Origin: Karalla daura
Lineage: Eukaryota > Chordata > Actinopteri > Chaetodontiformes > Leiognathidae
Length of the DNA: 64,000 bases
Assembly (NCBI GenBank): GCA_029224185.1
Contig: CM055188.1
Coordinates: 20,744,497-20,808,496, forward strand
Reading direction: 5' to 3'
A program made the position numbers and the translations under genes. The notes beneath the pieces were generated by a model. The model searched no databases and was not told the DNA's origin. It saw nothing but the letters and a program-made list of their open reading frames with translations. Below, piece by piece: positions 18,101-31,303 of the stretch; position 1 is the first letter of the stretch; each line of letters opens with the position of its first letter.

Positions 18101-21100
18101 ATGACTGAAAAGGCAGACAGCCAAAAGTGATAAATTACATTATCTGCCATAACATACGAATCACACTGGTAATCTTTGAGTTGATTTTATGGAAATGATA
18201 TGACTATGACAAAGCAGTGAAACAATGGAAACATACTTAACTAGTTCCAGGCTCTGTGGAGTGGGGAGCAAAATAATTACACCAGAGACCACAGCTTTAA
18301 ATATAAACACTTAAGTTATACCCCCATATCCTTTTTTTAAGCCGAGTTTACCATTTTTCTTCTCTTTTACACATTCACTATCAAATTGAAGTGAATCACA
18401 ATCATCATGAAAGCATTTACACTGCTGCTCAAAGTTCGGTGCAGATCAGTTTGTCAAAAACAAAACTTCTGATGCCCCTACCCCTCTGGTAGTGAGTCAC
18501 AAATCAAAAAACATGCCTTTTACCTCAGGATTCAAACAAATTGCTGCTCCCACTGCTTTTAAGCACTGATTGATCACACGATCGATTGTTTCTACTAAAA
18601 GGCCATGGTATTTGGGGAGGGGGTGGTAAAGGTTAACAGTAGATGTATATCCTCACATCGATTTTGCCTCCCTATCCAGTTCTTTTTTCCACTGAATCAC
18701 CTTGATCGATGCATCTTCCCTGGCCATGGACAACCCCTGTGACCTCTGCTTAGTGCAAACCCTCACAAGGGAAAATCCTCTGTCAAAGGAACGCCCAGAC
18801 TACAGCGTCCACATGAGATCACATGTCTGGCTGCTTGGCTACAGCCACGCCACAACACACAGTCTTTAGTTTCATACCACCAGACGCCTGGAGAGGGTCT
18901 GCGGCTGCTCACTAGAAAGACAGCAGTGAGGTAAACAACCTGCAGACTGGAGCCCGACTTGGTCTTTCGCTCTCTGGCTCTTTCAATTTCTCCGTCTTAT
19001 TCAGACAGCCTTTTTCACTCTTCTCTCTGTTTACTACTTCGCCTTTTCTTCTCTCCATCTGTACACCTCCGCAGGGACTCGAGAAAGAAAAGGTCATAGA
19101 TCAGGGCCCAAGACGAGCTGGACATACAGAATGACTGGAATAGACGGAACGATAGAGAGAGAGCAAGCAGACCAGACATGTGTGCATGTCACTCTGCCTT
19201 CCCACACCAAGACAAGCCCAGATCCTCCATTCTGGGTTCAGAGACAGACAAAAGCAGATATAAAAGTGAACAGGATGGTCCGGACTCCCAAGACATGATA
19301 GCAATTAATCAAAATCATTTTGGATGTTGAAGAGTGTTTGTTCACCTAAACTAAGCCTTACGTATTTTTTTTTTTAATCAAGTTACATCCTCTATTGAAT
19401 ATGAGGTGGTAAATTCCTCCTTTTCTAACCCTTTCTCTTTTTTCTTAAGTGAAATGTCAAAATGAGGCAGACTTCTCAGACTACCCAGTCACAGCTGCCT
19501 GTATCTTTCCCAGATGAGGTAAGCTACGATGAGCACATGAGGTATGAGCTTTCCTTGGTCTTCACTTTGACGATAACCATTTCAAAAGAGAACCCCTCCT
19601 CTAATGAAAGCCACAAAAGATTTAGATCACTGTCTCAATGTGTCTGATATCTGAATGTCTTGTGCCTCATTCCACTGTTCTTCCAATGTTTTCAACTCCA
19701 GAGCACTGACCGCGAGGCTCTACCAGACAAGGAACACTGACAACACATTGATTTAGAGGTTAAATGAAGGGATAGGAGGGTTTAGTGTCGCCTACGGGCT
19801 GCCATTAGCCCATCACTGTGCTAAATGAAAATGTGAGCTTGCTGGAGGATGCCCCTGTAGAGAGGAAAGGGAAGGTCAAGGCAGAGGAGAGAAGGGGAAC
19901 TACCTCTCCAGACGATCCTGTTGTTTTTTCTGACTAAAAAAGACACTTTGGCCATAAGGGCCCAGTAAGAAGTGGTTAAACAATGGGGATCAGTGTTTGC
20001 TCCTTCAGAGTAAACTCTTGGATTAAGTGTATTTAACCAGAGAAGAAGCTTCCATGTACAAGTGGATGAGTTCACCCTTATCTAAACTGCTGTGGCAGTG
20101 CATCTATTGCTTCAGCCATTATACCATTAGACCAAAATAGTGCATCGACAATAGCAGAATTTAAGTCCTGACTTGATTGCTTTTCCCTGTGTCTGATTTT
20201 TTTTATGTCATTTCAGTGATTCATTTTAAAGTTTCAAACACTTTCTTCATAGAGATTGTGTCTGTGTAGAGTTTTACTGGTAATACTCCCGTTTCCACAC
20301 AGTCCAGAAACAGTTAGACACCAGCAGATCCCTGAACACATGGATGGATGTGACAGGGACAAACCAGAAACTTTGAGGTAACACTTCCTTGGGCTAACAC
20401 CACTGCAAATAGACTGACTGCCTTTTTTTATTAGAGGAGAAAGATTTTATTTCAAACAGCTTTCCAATCCTATGGGGTCAGGAGAGACTGTAAACACAGA
20501 GAAGCAGCAAGAAGAGTAAGGAAAGGAAGGTCAGGCAGGACAGGAGCACTTGCTGACAGGCTTAAAATGGAAAGAAGGATGAATCTGGAGAATCTGGAAG
20601 ATAACGAGAGAGAGACAGAGAGAGAAAGAGAGACAGAGACAGAGAGAGCAAGAGAAAGAGACAAAGACAGGCAGAGAAAGGAGCCAAAATGATTCAACAT
20701 AGTGATGTGGGCCGATGAAAAGGAAAGAAAAAGGGGATTCTGTTCAGCTTCACTGGTTAAAAAGGATTCCGTGCTGTTTTTAGCAAGAGCCTCTCGTGTG
20801 CTTTCCAGCCCAGCACTGACCTCAAAGCAGCGAACTGTAGGCAGCTAACAGTCTGCAGCTGGTCATTAGCACATCAGTCCCTTTGCTCAGGCTGTTACAG
20901 TAATTAATGGTGTCTCAGTGAAACAAAAGAGCAACCAATGGGCTACAAGTTGAAGATTTATGCTGCCCTAACAGCAGAGCTGCCACCACAAGTTGTGAGA
21001 GCTAATTCATTGCAATGTTAAAAATATTATGTCAAGTGCTCCAGCATATCCTGAGAGCTCCCTGTTAACCGCCTGCTGTCTTACTCTTTCTTTACTTTCT

Positions 21101-24100
21101 TCAAACACCCTTTAAAAGCCATCACTTTGCTGGTTTAACTGTTTCTCATTCCTGAAAATGGATAATAATTTGTCTTGAACTTAACAGACAGGTGGAAATG
21201 TTTGTAAACTGTAAACTATCTTAGGAGATGATGCCCGCTTTGTCTCACTCTTTTTCCCCTCTCACTCCCAATTTAGAGCCATTTACTGGGCTCTGGTTGC
21301 AAGCATAGTGAATTATTCATGCAAGCGGTTGATGTGTTTGTGTGTCTGTCAGTCTGTATTTCAGGGCGTGTGTGTGTGTGTCTATGTGTGCGTGTGTGTA
21401 TGCTTCCATGTGTGTATTAGGTCTGGCTGTTTTCCCTGGGACAAAGCAGTGTCCAGCACCAGTGGCCCAGTCCAGCAAGAAAACAATGATATCGGTGTTG
21501 ACCGTCTCCTTCAATCCTGCCTGGATTACACTAAGACTGACAATGGACCCCTTGTCTCATCCTGTCCTACTGGCCTCTGTAAGCCCAGAAACAGACATGT
21601 CATGGGTATGGTGAATGTGATGCAACCAGCCAATAACGCTGCAACCTATACAAACTACATCTAAAATCATTAATTCATCTGGAGCAGCTATCAACAGGCT
21701 GACAGGAGATGACAAGAGATACATTTAGAAAAACATCATCATCATCATCGCATTTTATTAGATACTTAAATCTGCAGCCACATAAGAAGATATAGAAGAG
21801 ATTCCTTCAGCTGATAGAACTGGAGCAATATATGGTTAAACTCCAGATGGTTCCTGTTCCAACATGTCCGATTCAAATGAGTGCCTTATCATCGGGCTTC
21901 AGCAGAGTGAGATGACTGAAATGATCCGTCAATCATCAAGCTCTGCTGAAGCCCGATGATAAGGCACTCGTTTATATCAGATATGCTGCTGCAAGAAACA
22001 TCTTGTGTGGGGCATGTGCTCCAAGGAACAGAAATGTCACAGCTGTGAAAAGTGTGCTATTAATCTGAACGAGTCCAGGACTTAAACAGCTGTTGAAGCT
22101 GAATTTTAACCATCAAGAATGAATTCTATCTTTGTATACTTTATGAAAAAGTTTTACTGGCTTATACAAGATGTCTGACTGATAGCGTTTAGTCAAGTTT
22201 AGGGAGGCATCTCCCCCAGCTCTTGCTGAGTGCAATGCCAACTTCACTTTTCAGACTGTCATCCCTCTCATAACGATCATCTGTTTGGTTGCATCATACA
22301 CTCATTACATAACAAACTAGCCTATTCTTCTAGAAGGAGGTCAGTCACACTGTAGACATCTGAAAGATGTCATTTAAAGCAAAGATTTCTGTGACCCAGG
22401 TACTCTTCTGTGGAACCATCAGTCCGGGAGGCAGACTGCCCAGAGATGACATAAAATGGCTCATCATTAAATTAAATGAATGAAAACTGAAGTTGAGATC
22501 AGGCAAACTGTAAAATAATTGGCTCTCAGCTAAAACCAATTGCGGTCCTTGCAACAGCAGGGCCAGACACTACGCATAACTATTCGAGGAAAGTTAAAAG
22601 AATAAATAATAAAAAATCCTAGATTCTAGTTTAGCACAGTAATCAGGTTGACTGTGATAACTCCATTAAATGTGGTATTCACAAATGTCTCAGGATCAGC
22701 ACTTTCATTAGATACTTTAATGGCTCTAGGCTCTGTACCTAGACCAGCCTTTAGTTATGCTGCTATAGGTCCAGACTCTCTCTCCTCACTGATTCTAGTC
22801 ACAGAGCTGCCTAGGACTAACTACCAAGGAACATACCTCAAAACAATATGGATGCTGTGCTGGATTGAGCACTTTCTGCCAACAACTAATACTACTGCTG
22901 TCTTCATTACATCAAACACTGAGACATACTGTAATCATCTTCATGTTTGTCCTGCCCTCTATCAGAAGCCTCTCTCTCTCTCTCAACTGGTCGAGGTTTC
23001 TGAATGATTGAAGAAGTTTTTCCTTGCCACCTTTGCAGCAGTTTGCTCATAAACATGAGATTAAGTTGAATTGAAATTGAATCTATCTCTCAATAGCATT
23101 GCATTAACTCCGGTAAACTATCTGAAAACAACTTTTAGATAGTTTCACAACTGTGATGGTGGGAGTGACTGCTTTCCTCTTCTTGCAGTGAACTACACAG
23201 AGGAGTTCAAACAATCCATTTGTACATTCACTTTTATTGATTAATTTATTTATTGTTACAATTAGTATAGGGGCTTCAACCTGAGGCTTTTATTTTGATA
23301 GTCAGAGGTAAACAAACTGAACACATTCATTTGGTGACCAACAAAGATTAATCTGTGCAATAACATGAAGACATTTGTAAGTGTTCACATGATGAATTGC
23401 TGTGAACACGCACGCTCCATGTTTGTCTACACCCTGCAGTTTCAGCAGGACAGCGGGGAGATGGATTTGTTGGAGGACTAATGAGAGAAGCCACTCTGTG
23501 TCCTCAGGGCTGCATGGCCTACACTGTTGAACTGATGGGAAATGTATCCAGCCAGTAAAGCAGTCTGGCTCTTGTATTGACAGAAATAGACAGATAATGT
23601 CCTCATACCTTAATCCATGAGAACATACAACTATGATTCTTGATCAGTGTTAATATTACACAATATCAACTTTACCTAGTGTCCAAGCAGCTTGAAAATT
23701 CATATATCCTCCTGAGACCTGGTTCATTAATTTATGACCTTTATAATGGACATTTTGTTCACACGTCTTCCTTAAGTATTCGGAGTTACTCTATCAAGCC
23801 CTATAGTATTCTGTAGAGGACATCCTGGGCTTTCCAGTGATGTGTCATGTGACAGGTTTGCATGCTGGGAACTTTTTTTCTCTATCAAGATGGCCAGCAT
23901 ACCAACAAGCACACTGTTGAAAGAGGAGAGAACAGATTCACACCTGTGCTAACTGGGCTTCCTGCCAATCAAGATGACCCTTAAAATCAGTGAAAAAAGA
24001 AAATCAGTGAAAACTATGCTTCTTTGTTCTCATTTTCTAAATTGTGTTGTATTTTTACATGGAAATAGTCCTGTTGTCCTCTAAAGTGGACATGCTGTGA

Positions 24101-25797
24101 TATTAAGACAAAAAACATATTAAAAAATTCAAATTGTAAGGCGTTTTTTAGGCCCAAATAAATAGGAAATCACACAAAAACAAATTTACAGCCATATCTG
24201 GGTCAGGTTTAAGGAAGAGGACAGTGTTCAAAACACAATAGAGATGATTTCCTACATGTCCAGGTCTCTCCTGCACTCTCAGCAGCTGGTTGGAGTGATT
24301 GGAGCGACTGAGTGGTCGCTCAGTCCAGGGAACAGGCGATGGGGACAGGGATCTCTTCTGGAGTCACAGCCCTGATTCATTTTAGCCCAATGAAATCACT
24401 CACTGATCTCACTTTGACCACTTCAATTCTAGGTCTCTATCTATCCTCCCATTCTCTCACTGTCCCATTCTCCCTCACTCACTGCGTTTGTGGGTGTGTG
24501 TGTGTGGATAACAAGCCACAGACCCAGCCGCAGTCAGCCGACTGATGAGCTCTGCAGGCTCATTCCCATTAGAAATAAGAGATCTTTGTCTGAAGGTCTG
24601 CAGTGGCCCCGATCCAACCTTGTGTCCCAGTGTGTGTGTGTGCATCGCTTTTCTTTTTGCAAAGAGAGTGTGACCTATTCACTTGGTATTAGGTTGCATT
24701 CGGGTTGTGAGCATTACTCAGGATGATGATTCAACGTCCATGCTGGATTTTCTGGCTGGCACAGGACTTGGCTCAGAGACTTCAGGCAATATCAAAACAA
24801 CAGAAGCTTTTTAACACACTGGCTGAGCTGTCACACCAGGGCACAAACACACACACCACATGTACGCATACAACTTACTGCCTATGAATCACTTCCAGTA
24901 GTGAATGATAATGCTGAAACTGTATTTTACAAGAGAAAGTAGATCAAGTTGTACTAGAGATCAAATGTTCAGTCTGAGAGCCAGATTCGACATCCTGCTC
25001 CTGCTGTGTCCATGGAAGTTGACAGAGTTGAAGTTGTGATAAATTATCTAAAGGGGATGGGCTTTTTTTTTTTTTTCTGAGGGATCACTTAAGGGCTCTG
25101 GGCTGCTTTGGCAACCCAGACAAGTGGTTCTCAGCTGTGCCAAATGTCAATTAGCTGCTAAGTATGTGTAGAAGTTGGGTATTTGCTTGAAAAATGTGGC
25201 AGTAGCTAATAAATATTTAATCAATATTCCCAAAAATAGCTAATAATTTAACGGTGTTACAAATTAGACTTCACAGAAACAACTGTTCAAATGCTTCATT
25301 TACCCCGGGTCATAATATGGCAGCTGAGTAGTTGCTTTTTAGTGACACTTTGTAGGATATCATTAAATTGGCTTGACAACTCAGCAGGAAAAGCTTCAGA
25401 TGTTAATGTCTGCTCACAATCGGTAAAGTTATTGCATCTTATCTATCCGTCCTCAGACTCCTTAGCCTGTGTCGCACAAAATCAGCGCATTGAGGTAACA
25501 AAATGAGGTAACAGCTAACTCGCATACCCAGAGTTTTACCGTGATCCTATCGAATTATCGCACCATAGTTTCAACTTCGAAATAACACACAGCGGTGTAC
25601 TGTGTGCAAGATCTAAACTTTAGCATGTGTGATTGCTAATTTGCCATTGTTCTCACGCGGGTACCTGCTGCCTCAAAACGTCGAATGACACTAAGAGCCA
25701 TAAAGAGTGAACATAACGTGTGGAAAATTGCAAATAGGGACTCACAGGGAAGGTGTTTCTTGTTCAGATTGGCTGGTGAGGAGCTCTTGCTGGTCAT
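15103..25797 (-). CDS. dbndd2: dysbindin-domain-containing protein, DBNDD2-like, complete
   Basis: Four coding exons join in phase to 181 aa: 25797-25746, 16587-16435, 16338-16195 and 15299-15103. Exon 1 reads MTSKSSSPANLNKKHLP and ends one base into a codon before an excellent GTGAGT donor; exon 2 supplies the two bases needed. The dysbindin domain includes QVKLRERQCFFEE, then RPPVGSSSSMEVHVD and MEVSDISDQEVV. RPPVGS resembles human DBNDD2, while SDISDQE also resembles DTNBP1. The tail ends in an acidic RSDEEDL, a feature of both proteins. The long N-terminal coiled coil of full dysbindin is absent, so I prefer DBNDD2 (about 160 aa in human). Members are small adaptors; DBNDD2 has been linked to casein kinase 1. 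The first intron is 9.2 kb. A splice acceptor at 25868-25867 suggests an extra 5' non-coding exon. The exon 1 assignment is inference from phase and splice signals. Confidence 0.75.
20605..20680. repeat. (GA)n-rich imperfect microsatellite
   Basis: Degenerate GAGA/GACAGA repeats. The minus strand reads as a spurious Ser/Leu-rich frame. Confidence 0.85.
21862..21985. mobile_element. foldback element with perfect 29-bp arms
   Basis: Arm 1 (21879-21907) and arm 2 (21941-21969) are exact reverse complements, starting GAGTGCCTTATCATCGGGCT on arm 1. The 33-nt loop and flank resemble the element at 1952-2047, and CCAACATGTCCGATTC at 21869 resembles its terminal repeat. It is non-coding and probably an inverted duplication inside a MITE. 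Confidence 0.6.
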
Positions 25798-25865
25798 GTT
25801 GCTGCTTCTGGAGAGGCACGCGAGGAAACGAGGAGCCGTGAGCGTGCGATGCACACCTGGTGAGA

Positions 25866-26060
25866 CCTGTGAGAGAAGAGCAGAGAGGCAGACGGTGATC
25901 TTCTCCTCCCTCCTCAGTTTCAAATGGTGGACGCTAACTGTGATTCTCCAATAGTATCACTGTGCAACAAGGCTGGTCTGAAAGGAGGGACAGAGAGAGA
26001 GGACCAATTAAATCACGAGAAGGCAGAGGTCTCGCGTACAACGGGAAATGCAGTCAGTAG
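25866..26060. promoter_or_regulatory. putative promoter side of dbndd2
   Basis: The sequence around and upstream of the dbndd2 first coding exon (about 25.5-26.05 kb) is locally enriched in CG dinucleotides against an AT-rich background, with pyrimidine-rich acceptor sequence ending at 25867 on the minus strand. It is the natural place for the dbndd2 promoter. It faces the ataxin-1-like gene on the opposite strand and could serve both, but nothing in the sequence proves that. Confidence 0.35.
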
Positions 26061-28496
26061 CATCTGTATGAATGGAAGCTGAATCATGATGCATGAATTG
26101 TAATATCATATTTATTTTAAGTATTGATAATTGCACGCTAAATCATTTTTAACATGCTATCAATCATCAAATCTGCCTACTCTTTTTCTTTTCTCCACGT
26201 TTGTGTGACAAGGTATATTTGAATAGAGAAAATGTCGCAAATTCTTTTGGATTACTTCAAAACAAAACACTGAAATGTTTGACTAAAAAGAGCCACAACA
26301 TATTGAATTTCATAAGCAGGTATGTATTTGGAGTTAATGTCCCTCAGCTTGCAGATGTGAAGCACCGCCATGAAATAGAATAGTCTTTATTGTCATTGTT
26401 CTATGGAGTACAAGGTACAACAAAACTGGGGATTCCTGAGTCATAGGAGAAACTTACTCCAAGGCACAGGTGAAGCCCAGATGCTGACTTGCAACTTCTC
26501 ACATAGTGTATTGTTATCTGCGATACTCTGTGATCTTTTCAGCTTTCATGTTTTTACTATGAAAAGCACATGTGAGCAACAGGTGGGCGTCTCTTACACA
26601 CAGGGCCACACAGGACTGTATGAAGGGTTTTATGTGTGGCGTAAAGATCAATTATCCCCCATGTGGAACCTAAAATCACAGAGGACATAAAAGAACCAAT
26701 AGACCATTATATCAAATGGGATGGAGATCCTGGGAGATGCTGAGATCCTGGTCAGAAAATGGCTTTACAGGACATTAGAGCACTGACTGTTTCAATGTGG
26801 CTACAGAAACACTCTGAGCAATCGTTTTGTCTTTTTGTACAAAAAACAAAAACGACAATAGTTTACAAGCTGTTGTTTGAGAGAATTGAATGTTCTTGGA
26901 ACTCCAAATGTTATGGCCCTATCTTCTTTTAGTACAACATATCAATGTCTCATTTTGAAGTTATCCAAAAGTTTTTTATTATTATTATTCTAGTGGTTGT
27001 TTGTATTCACTGATTGACTATATTTCAGAGAAATCTGCTCCATTTTAATCCAGTACATGTCTTATCCAAAACTCAGCAAGAATTTGTTTTTACAAATTAT
27101 AACTGAAGGGTATCCATAGTTTGGTTTACATTTAGACATTTTTTGGCGAAAGTCATGATTTCTTGTGGACTTACTGTGTTTTTTAGATTATTGTAAATTG
27201 TATACATTTAACTTTAAAGCTTTTTAAGTCAAGAATATTTTCAGTTTTCATGCTGAAAAATGAAAGATTCAGTTTTGTTTTGTTTTACTTTGACTATGTA
27301 CAATACATTCGACAGATCTGGTGCATGTGACTGAAACAATATGCATCTCTCTCCTCGCTTTTCTTGTCTTTGAAAACTTTCTGTTATGGGATTTTTATGA
27401 GAATCTCTGGGAGTGCTGTCATGGGAAACCCCTATGTGTTGAGGTTGACACCGCATCCTTGTGTGTCGGACTCCATCTAGTGGACAAATGCTGATACATC
27501 CGCTCCATTTAAGCGGGAGTTGCTGATAACACGGTTTTTGCATGCAGATCGACATTACCTCACCACCATTTCTTTTCTCCCAAACACTCCCTCTACATTT
27601 GAGAGGCAGGTTTGCAGAAGTTCTCACCACACCTTAGGGCAGGACAGCTTGCTGTTTTGAGTCACTGGCAAATTCAATTTGGAAGAAAAAACAAAAAGGG
27701 CGCACAAAATGTTTATTTGACATCTAAAAGAAAACAAGTTCATATTGAACTTTTATCATCAGGTTATCGATTAAATAACTATTGCTGTTGTTCAATAATG
27801 CATAGGCTTCTGCTTATGCAACTTGAACTGAAGTGAAACTTCAAATACAGGATGTCAAAGGGAATTTTTCACAACTTGACGTCCCACATTGGCACACGTG
27901 GGTCAAGTCAGGACTCGTGTGGCTAGAGCTCAGGGTTATTATGACAGTAAAACACAAGATTGTGTATCCTTGAGACAGCAGACACAGATAACTGCATCAC
28001 TCAGAGAGAACGAGAAGTGCTCTAGTAATATTGTTATTGCCTCCAGTGTCAGAGAGTTCTTTTTGCATGAACACTGCAGACAAAACTATTGTCAAAGGTT
28101 AGCGAATGTTAACCCTGTGTTGAGCTGTCCAGAGTTTGTGTTCTACTATCAGACTATCCTGGAGCATGTGACAGAATTGAGGGAAGGTTCACTTCACAGC
28201 ACAAGCTGGTTATTCATTTAATTCTCCTCGGCCATTATTAACATTTTCACCATAAGAAGGCTTGGACTCCAGTGTTCTTTCTCCTCTGCTGAATAGGCTC
28301 CATAAAATCTACAACAGGCTGTAATTTAGCAGTTGGGAAGTGGTGGGAGGGACCAGTGTTTTCTATCAATAAAAACACGCTCTTTGTAAATGTCAGTGGT
28401 TGTGGTGGTTGAGCCTGAATCTACTGCTGGTGGCAAAGCCTGCAGTGCAACGTCTTGCCATGTTATGAACTCTCTCCAGCATCTGAGGACACAGAA

Positions 28497-28530
<34 letters not shown>

Positions 28531-31157
28531 TGGGCAGAGGAAGCGTGGTGTGACTCAAAGTGAGAAATCCTCTTCACCTCATACTAAATTCTGCGTGGGC
28601 TTTCTCATGACTGGGGGTTCACCTGCTGAGGCCGTGCAAAATCAATAGCTGAGACCTGGGCTGCCTGGCTGCTGAGGCAGCCAGGAAGCATAGGCCAAGT
28701 CTTCTTTCTTGTGTTTTAAAATGAGATGTAAGGGGTAGGCTAGAAAGCAAGCACAAAGAAAGTGAGTACAGAGCACGCAGGCAGTATGCTTTGGGTGAAG
28801 GTGTGGGGCTATTGCTTGTTTTGTCTGCACAGCCATGCCATGAACCTTTGAACACTTGGCTCAGAAGCAATTATCGGACATCTCCAAGTATTCGGACAGG
28901 TTGGCATCTCCCTTATGGAAAGTGAAACATTATGAGTCTGCATCTTCCCATTGAGGTGAGAACCGCTAGATGTGAGAAATTGCAGGAAGAATAAACAACA
29001 AGCGAGTGCTGTCTGCTATTAGATTGCAGATGTGATAGCAGGCAAACTATTTTTGCCTGTGCGTTCAGGCTGGTCAAAAGCAACAGTTTCCCGCCCTCAC
29101 TACACCAGGCAAAGCGCCAAAGCCATCAGGCAGTCATACGCCTACCATCAGCTGAGGAGTTGCACAGCAGTCTCATTTCTAATTATACACCCAACAACAG
29201 AGCGCTACACGGAGGGAGAAAGAGAGTGGAATATGTAGAGAGAAAGAGGAGTGTGATTACAAATGGAGGAGAGGCTGAGAGTGCTACTCAGCAGCAAACA
29301 CAGGGTGAACAAGTTCAGATGTGAGAGAGAGAGAGAAAGAAAGTAAGAGAGGGTGAGGGAGAGACATCAAATATGTCTGAGAAAGGTTAACAGGACTGAC
29401 TGACTAAGTAGAGTGGGAGTGTAAAATGTTAAAGCGAGTAGGAGGGAAGAGAGAGAGGAAGAGGAGAAGAGAAAAGGAGGAGAGTGTGTCTGATAGACAG
29501 TCTGTTGAGCTTGTCTGGATGCTTCTGATCACTCTGCTCCACTCTGCCTTCACACCTGCAGCCTCGGAGGACGACACAAAGCCAGACAGGTGTGTGCATG
29601 TGTGTGTGTGTGTGGGTGCGTGTGTGCATATGTGGATGCGTGTGTGGAGCGTCTGTAACCGTGGACAGATGAGCTTTGTGAAGATGGGAGCACAGAGAGA
29701 CGAGCGGACAGATGGATGGAAGAAAATGTAAGTCTGTAGTATGATGCCTCTCTGAAAAGGATCTTTGATTTTTGCTGCCTGCTTCTGTCTTTTACTTCTT
29801 TGTGAGAGACAGTTTCAATTCAGTCATCAGTCTAGCACTACATGCAGGGTTTATGAACTCTGTGCAGTCTGGGATTCAGCACCATAGGTTAAATTTGGTT
29901 GTGTTGCACTGCAGTCATACCATAGATAGACACATCATAACTGTGTCAATATTGCTACTACTGATATGCAAATGACACTTGGAGCAGATTATCTTTATCA
30001 TGATGAGGTCAAACACACTAAACAGTGCTGTGTATTTACATTTCCGTGCATATGAGACCTGTAGTGAAGTGATCACCTCATAAGGTTATTGAGACTGGTT
30101 ATATTATAGCTCAGGCCTGTTTGGGTCATGATCTGCTTGTACCTGTGTGTCAGTCACTGTGAGTAAAGAGCCCACACATCTGAGTCATTTGAATGAATTT
30201 ACATTTACACTGCAGGCTTTTAGCTGACAAATACTTATCTATTTGTGTCTTGTGGTATAATGCTCAGTGCTCACACAGGAGTGCCAGTGTGAGGGTCTGA
30301 TCCCACACTCACACATACACGTAACAGAGAAACAGCTCATATCAGAAACGTGGATGTCAGTCTATCTGACAGAGGTCTTTACAGCAGCGGAGCAGGGCTA
30401 TGACGGTGACATAATGCAGGACGCTGAGAAGAGCTTTGCACTGACGGGTTGTAAAAGTCTCGCGCTGATCTCTGCCACCTTACATCGTTTGGTGTTTAAA
30501 AAATCCACATTTCTACGGATAAGGTAAGAAACTGCTGATTGTGTTTAGCTAAAACAGTAAGCTTCATGCACAGTAGGAGGATGGGGTTTCAGTAGTTTGT
30601 GGTGGAAGAGGTGGAAGAGGTCACTTCAATTCTACGATAAAGATGCTGGCTGGAGGTGTAAGTTTAGCATTCTGCATTGGAGCACACACTCATTCTTGTG
30701 CCTCTAGATGGAGGTGGGAGCAATAGAGCTTGACTGACAGATTATAATGTTCCTTGTGGTACAATCTAACCTCTAATGTGTCTGATACCCCAAACCTGTT
30801 ACTTTGCATCCATCTCCGCACACCACTCTATACAGTACTTTGTTACCATAGTAACTTTTTTAACAATGGAGTTGGTATATGTCCATCAAACTGAGTACTG
30901 CCAGCAGAGCAACTGGAGTTTTAAAAGCCCTCATTTGAGGCTAGTGGCATAGCAAACGTCATGTCAGGGCGATATTTACAGGCAATGATCTCACCAGGTG
31001 GCACACTCAAAGTGCAAGAAAAAAACAGCGCAATTTAAGAATAAATCTTTGAAAGGAGAGAAAGTGGCCGTGAGAGAAAGGCAAAGCTTTAGTTAATTTT
31101 CTCGCCTTGTTGGCTGGGATGTACAACACCCTTATATTTGCTTTTTCTATCTTTCAG
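26061..31157. other. region between divergent dbndd2 and the ataxin-1-like gene
   Basis: About 5 kb without a confident gene. A TTTATTGTCATTGT motif near 26.39 kb is a tail seen in many teleost interspersed repeats. GA-rich simple repeats lie at 28496-28530 and 29315-29345. Non-coding 5' exons of the ataxin-1-like gene are expected here but cannot be placed. A small signal-peptide-like open frame at 29519-29589 is discussed in the findings. Confidence 0.5.
28496..28530. repeat. (GA)n microsatellite
   Basis: Two near-perfect GA runs separated by a single AAAG interruption. Confidence 0.9.
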
Positions 31158-31303
31158 ATTGTGATGACCTTGGACCAAACTATCTGCTGTGCTTGCCAAG
31201 ACGCCAAGACGAGACAACAGTCTGTGCCACATGATCACAACACTTTCTCAGCTCCTGCACAAGGTCATGCAGTGCCAGTTTGAGTGACAGCCAACAGGAG
31301 CCA
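31158..31303 (+). promoter_or_regulatory. 5' leader of the ataxin-1-like mRNA with upstream open frames
   Basis: A splice acceptor (CTATCTTTCAG) ends at 31157. The following leader holds three ATGs before the main start. One opens a 39-codon frame (31164-31283); a second, at 31231, opens an 18-codon frame ending at 31287, and the ATG at 31267 lies in that frame. The main frame has a stop at 31232-31234 and no ATG until 31304. Human ATXN1 also has a long leader with upstream ATGs, so translational control is plausible. Confidence 0.55.

Larger units (their letters stand above)
16588..25745. other. dbndd2 first intron: mostly AT-rich, no recognised gene
   Basis: About 9.2 kb with no recognisable exon. 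It holds a GC-richer block at 17.82-18.12 kb open in three minus-strand frames, a purine microsatellite near 20.6 kb, a perfect inverted repeat at 21.88-21.97 kb and a T run near 25.06 kb. Scattered short open frames show no domain and no consistent splice partners. Confidence 0.6.
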
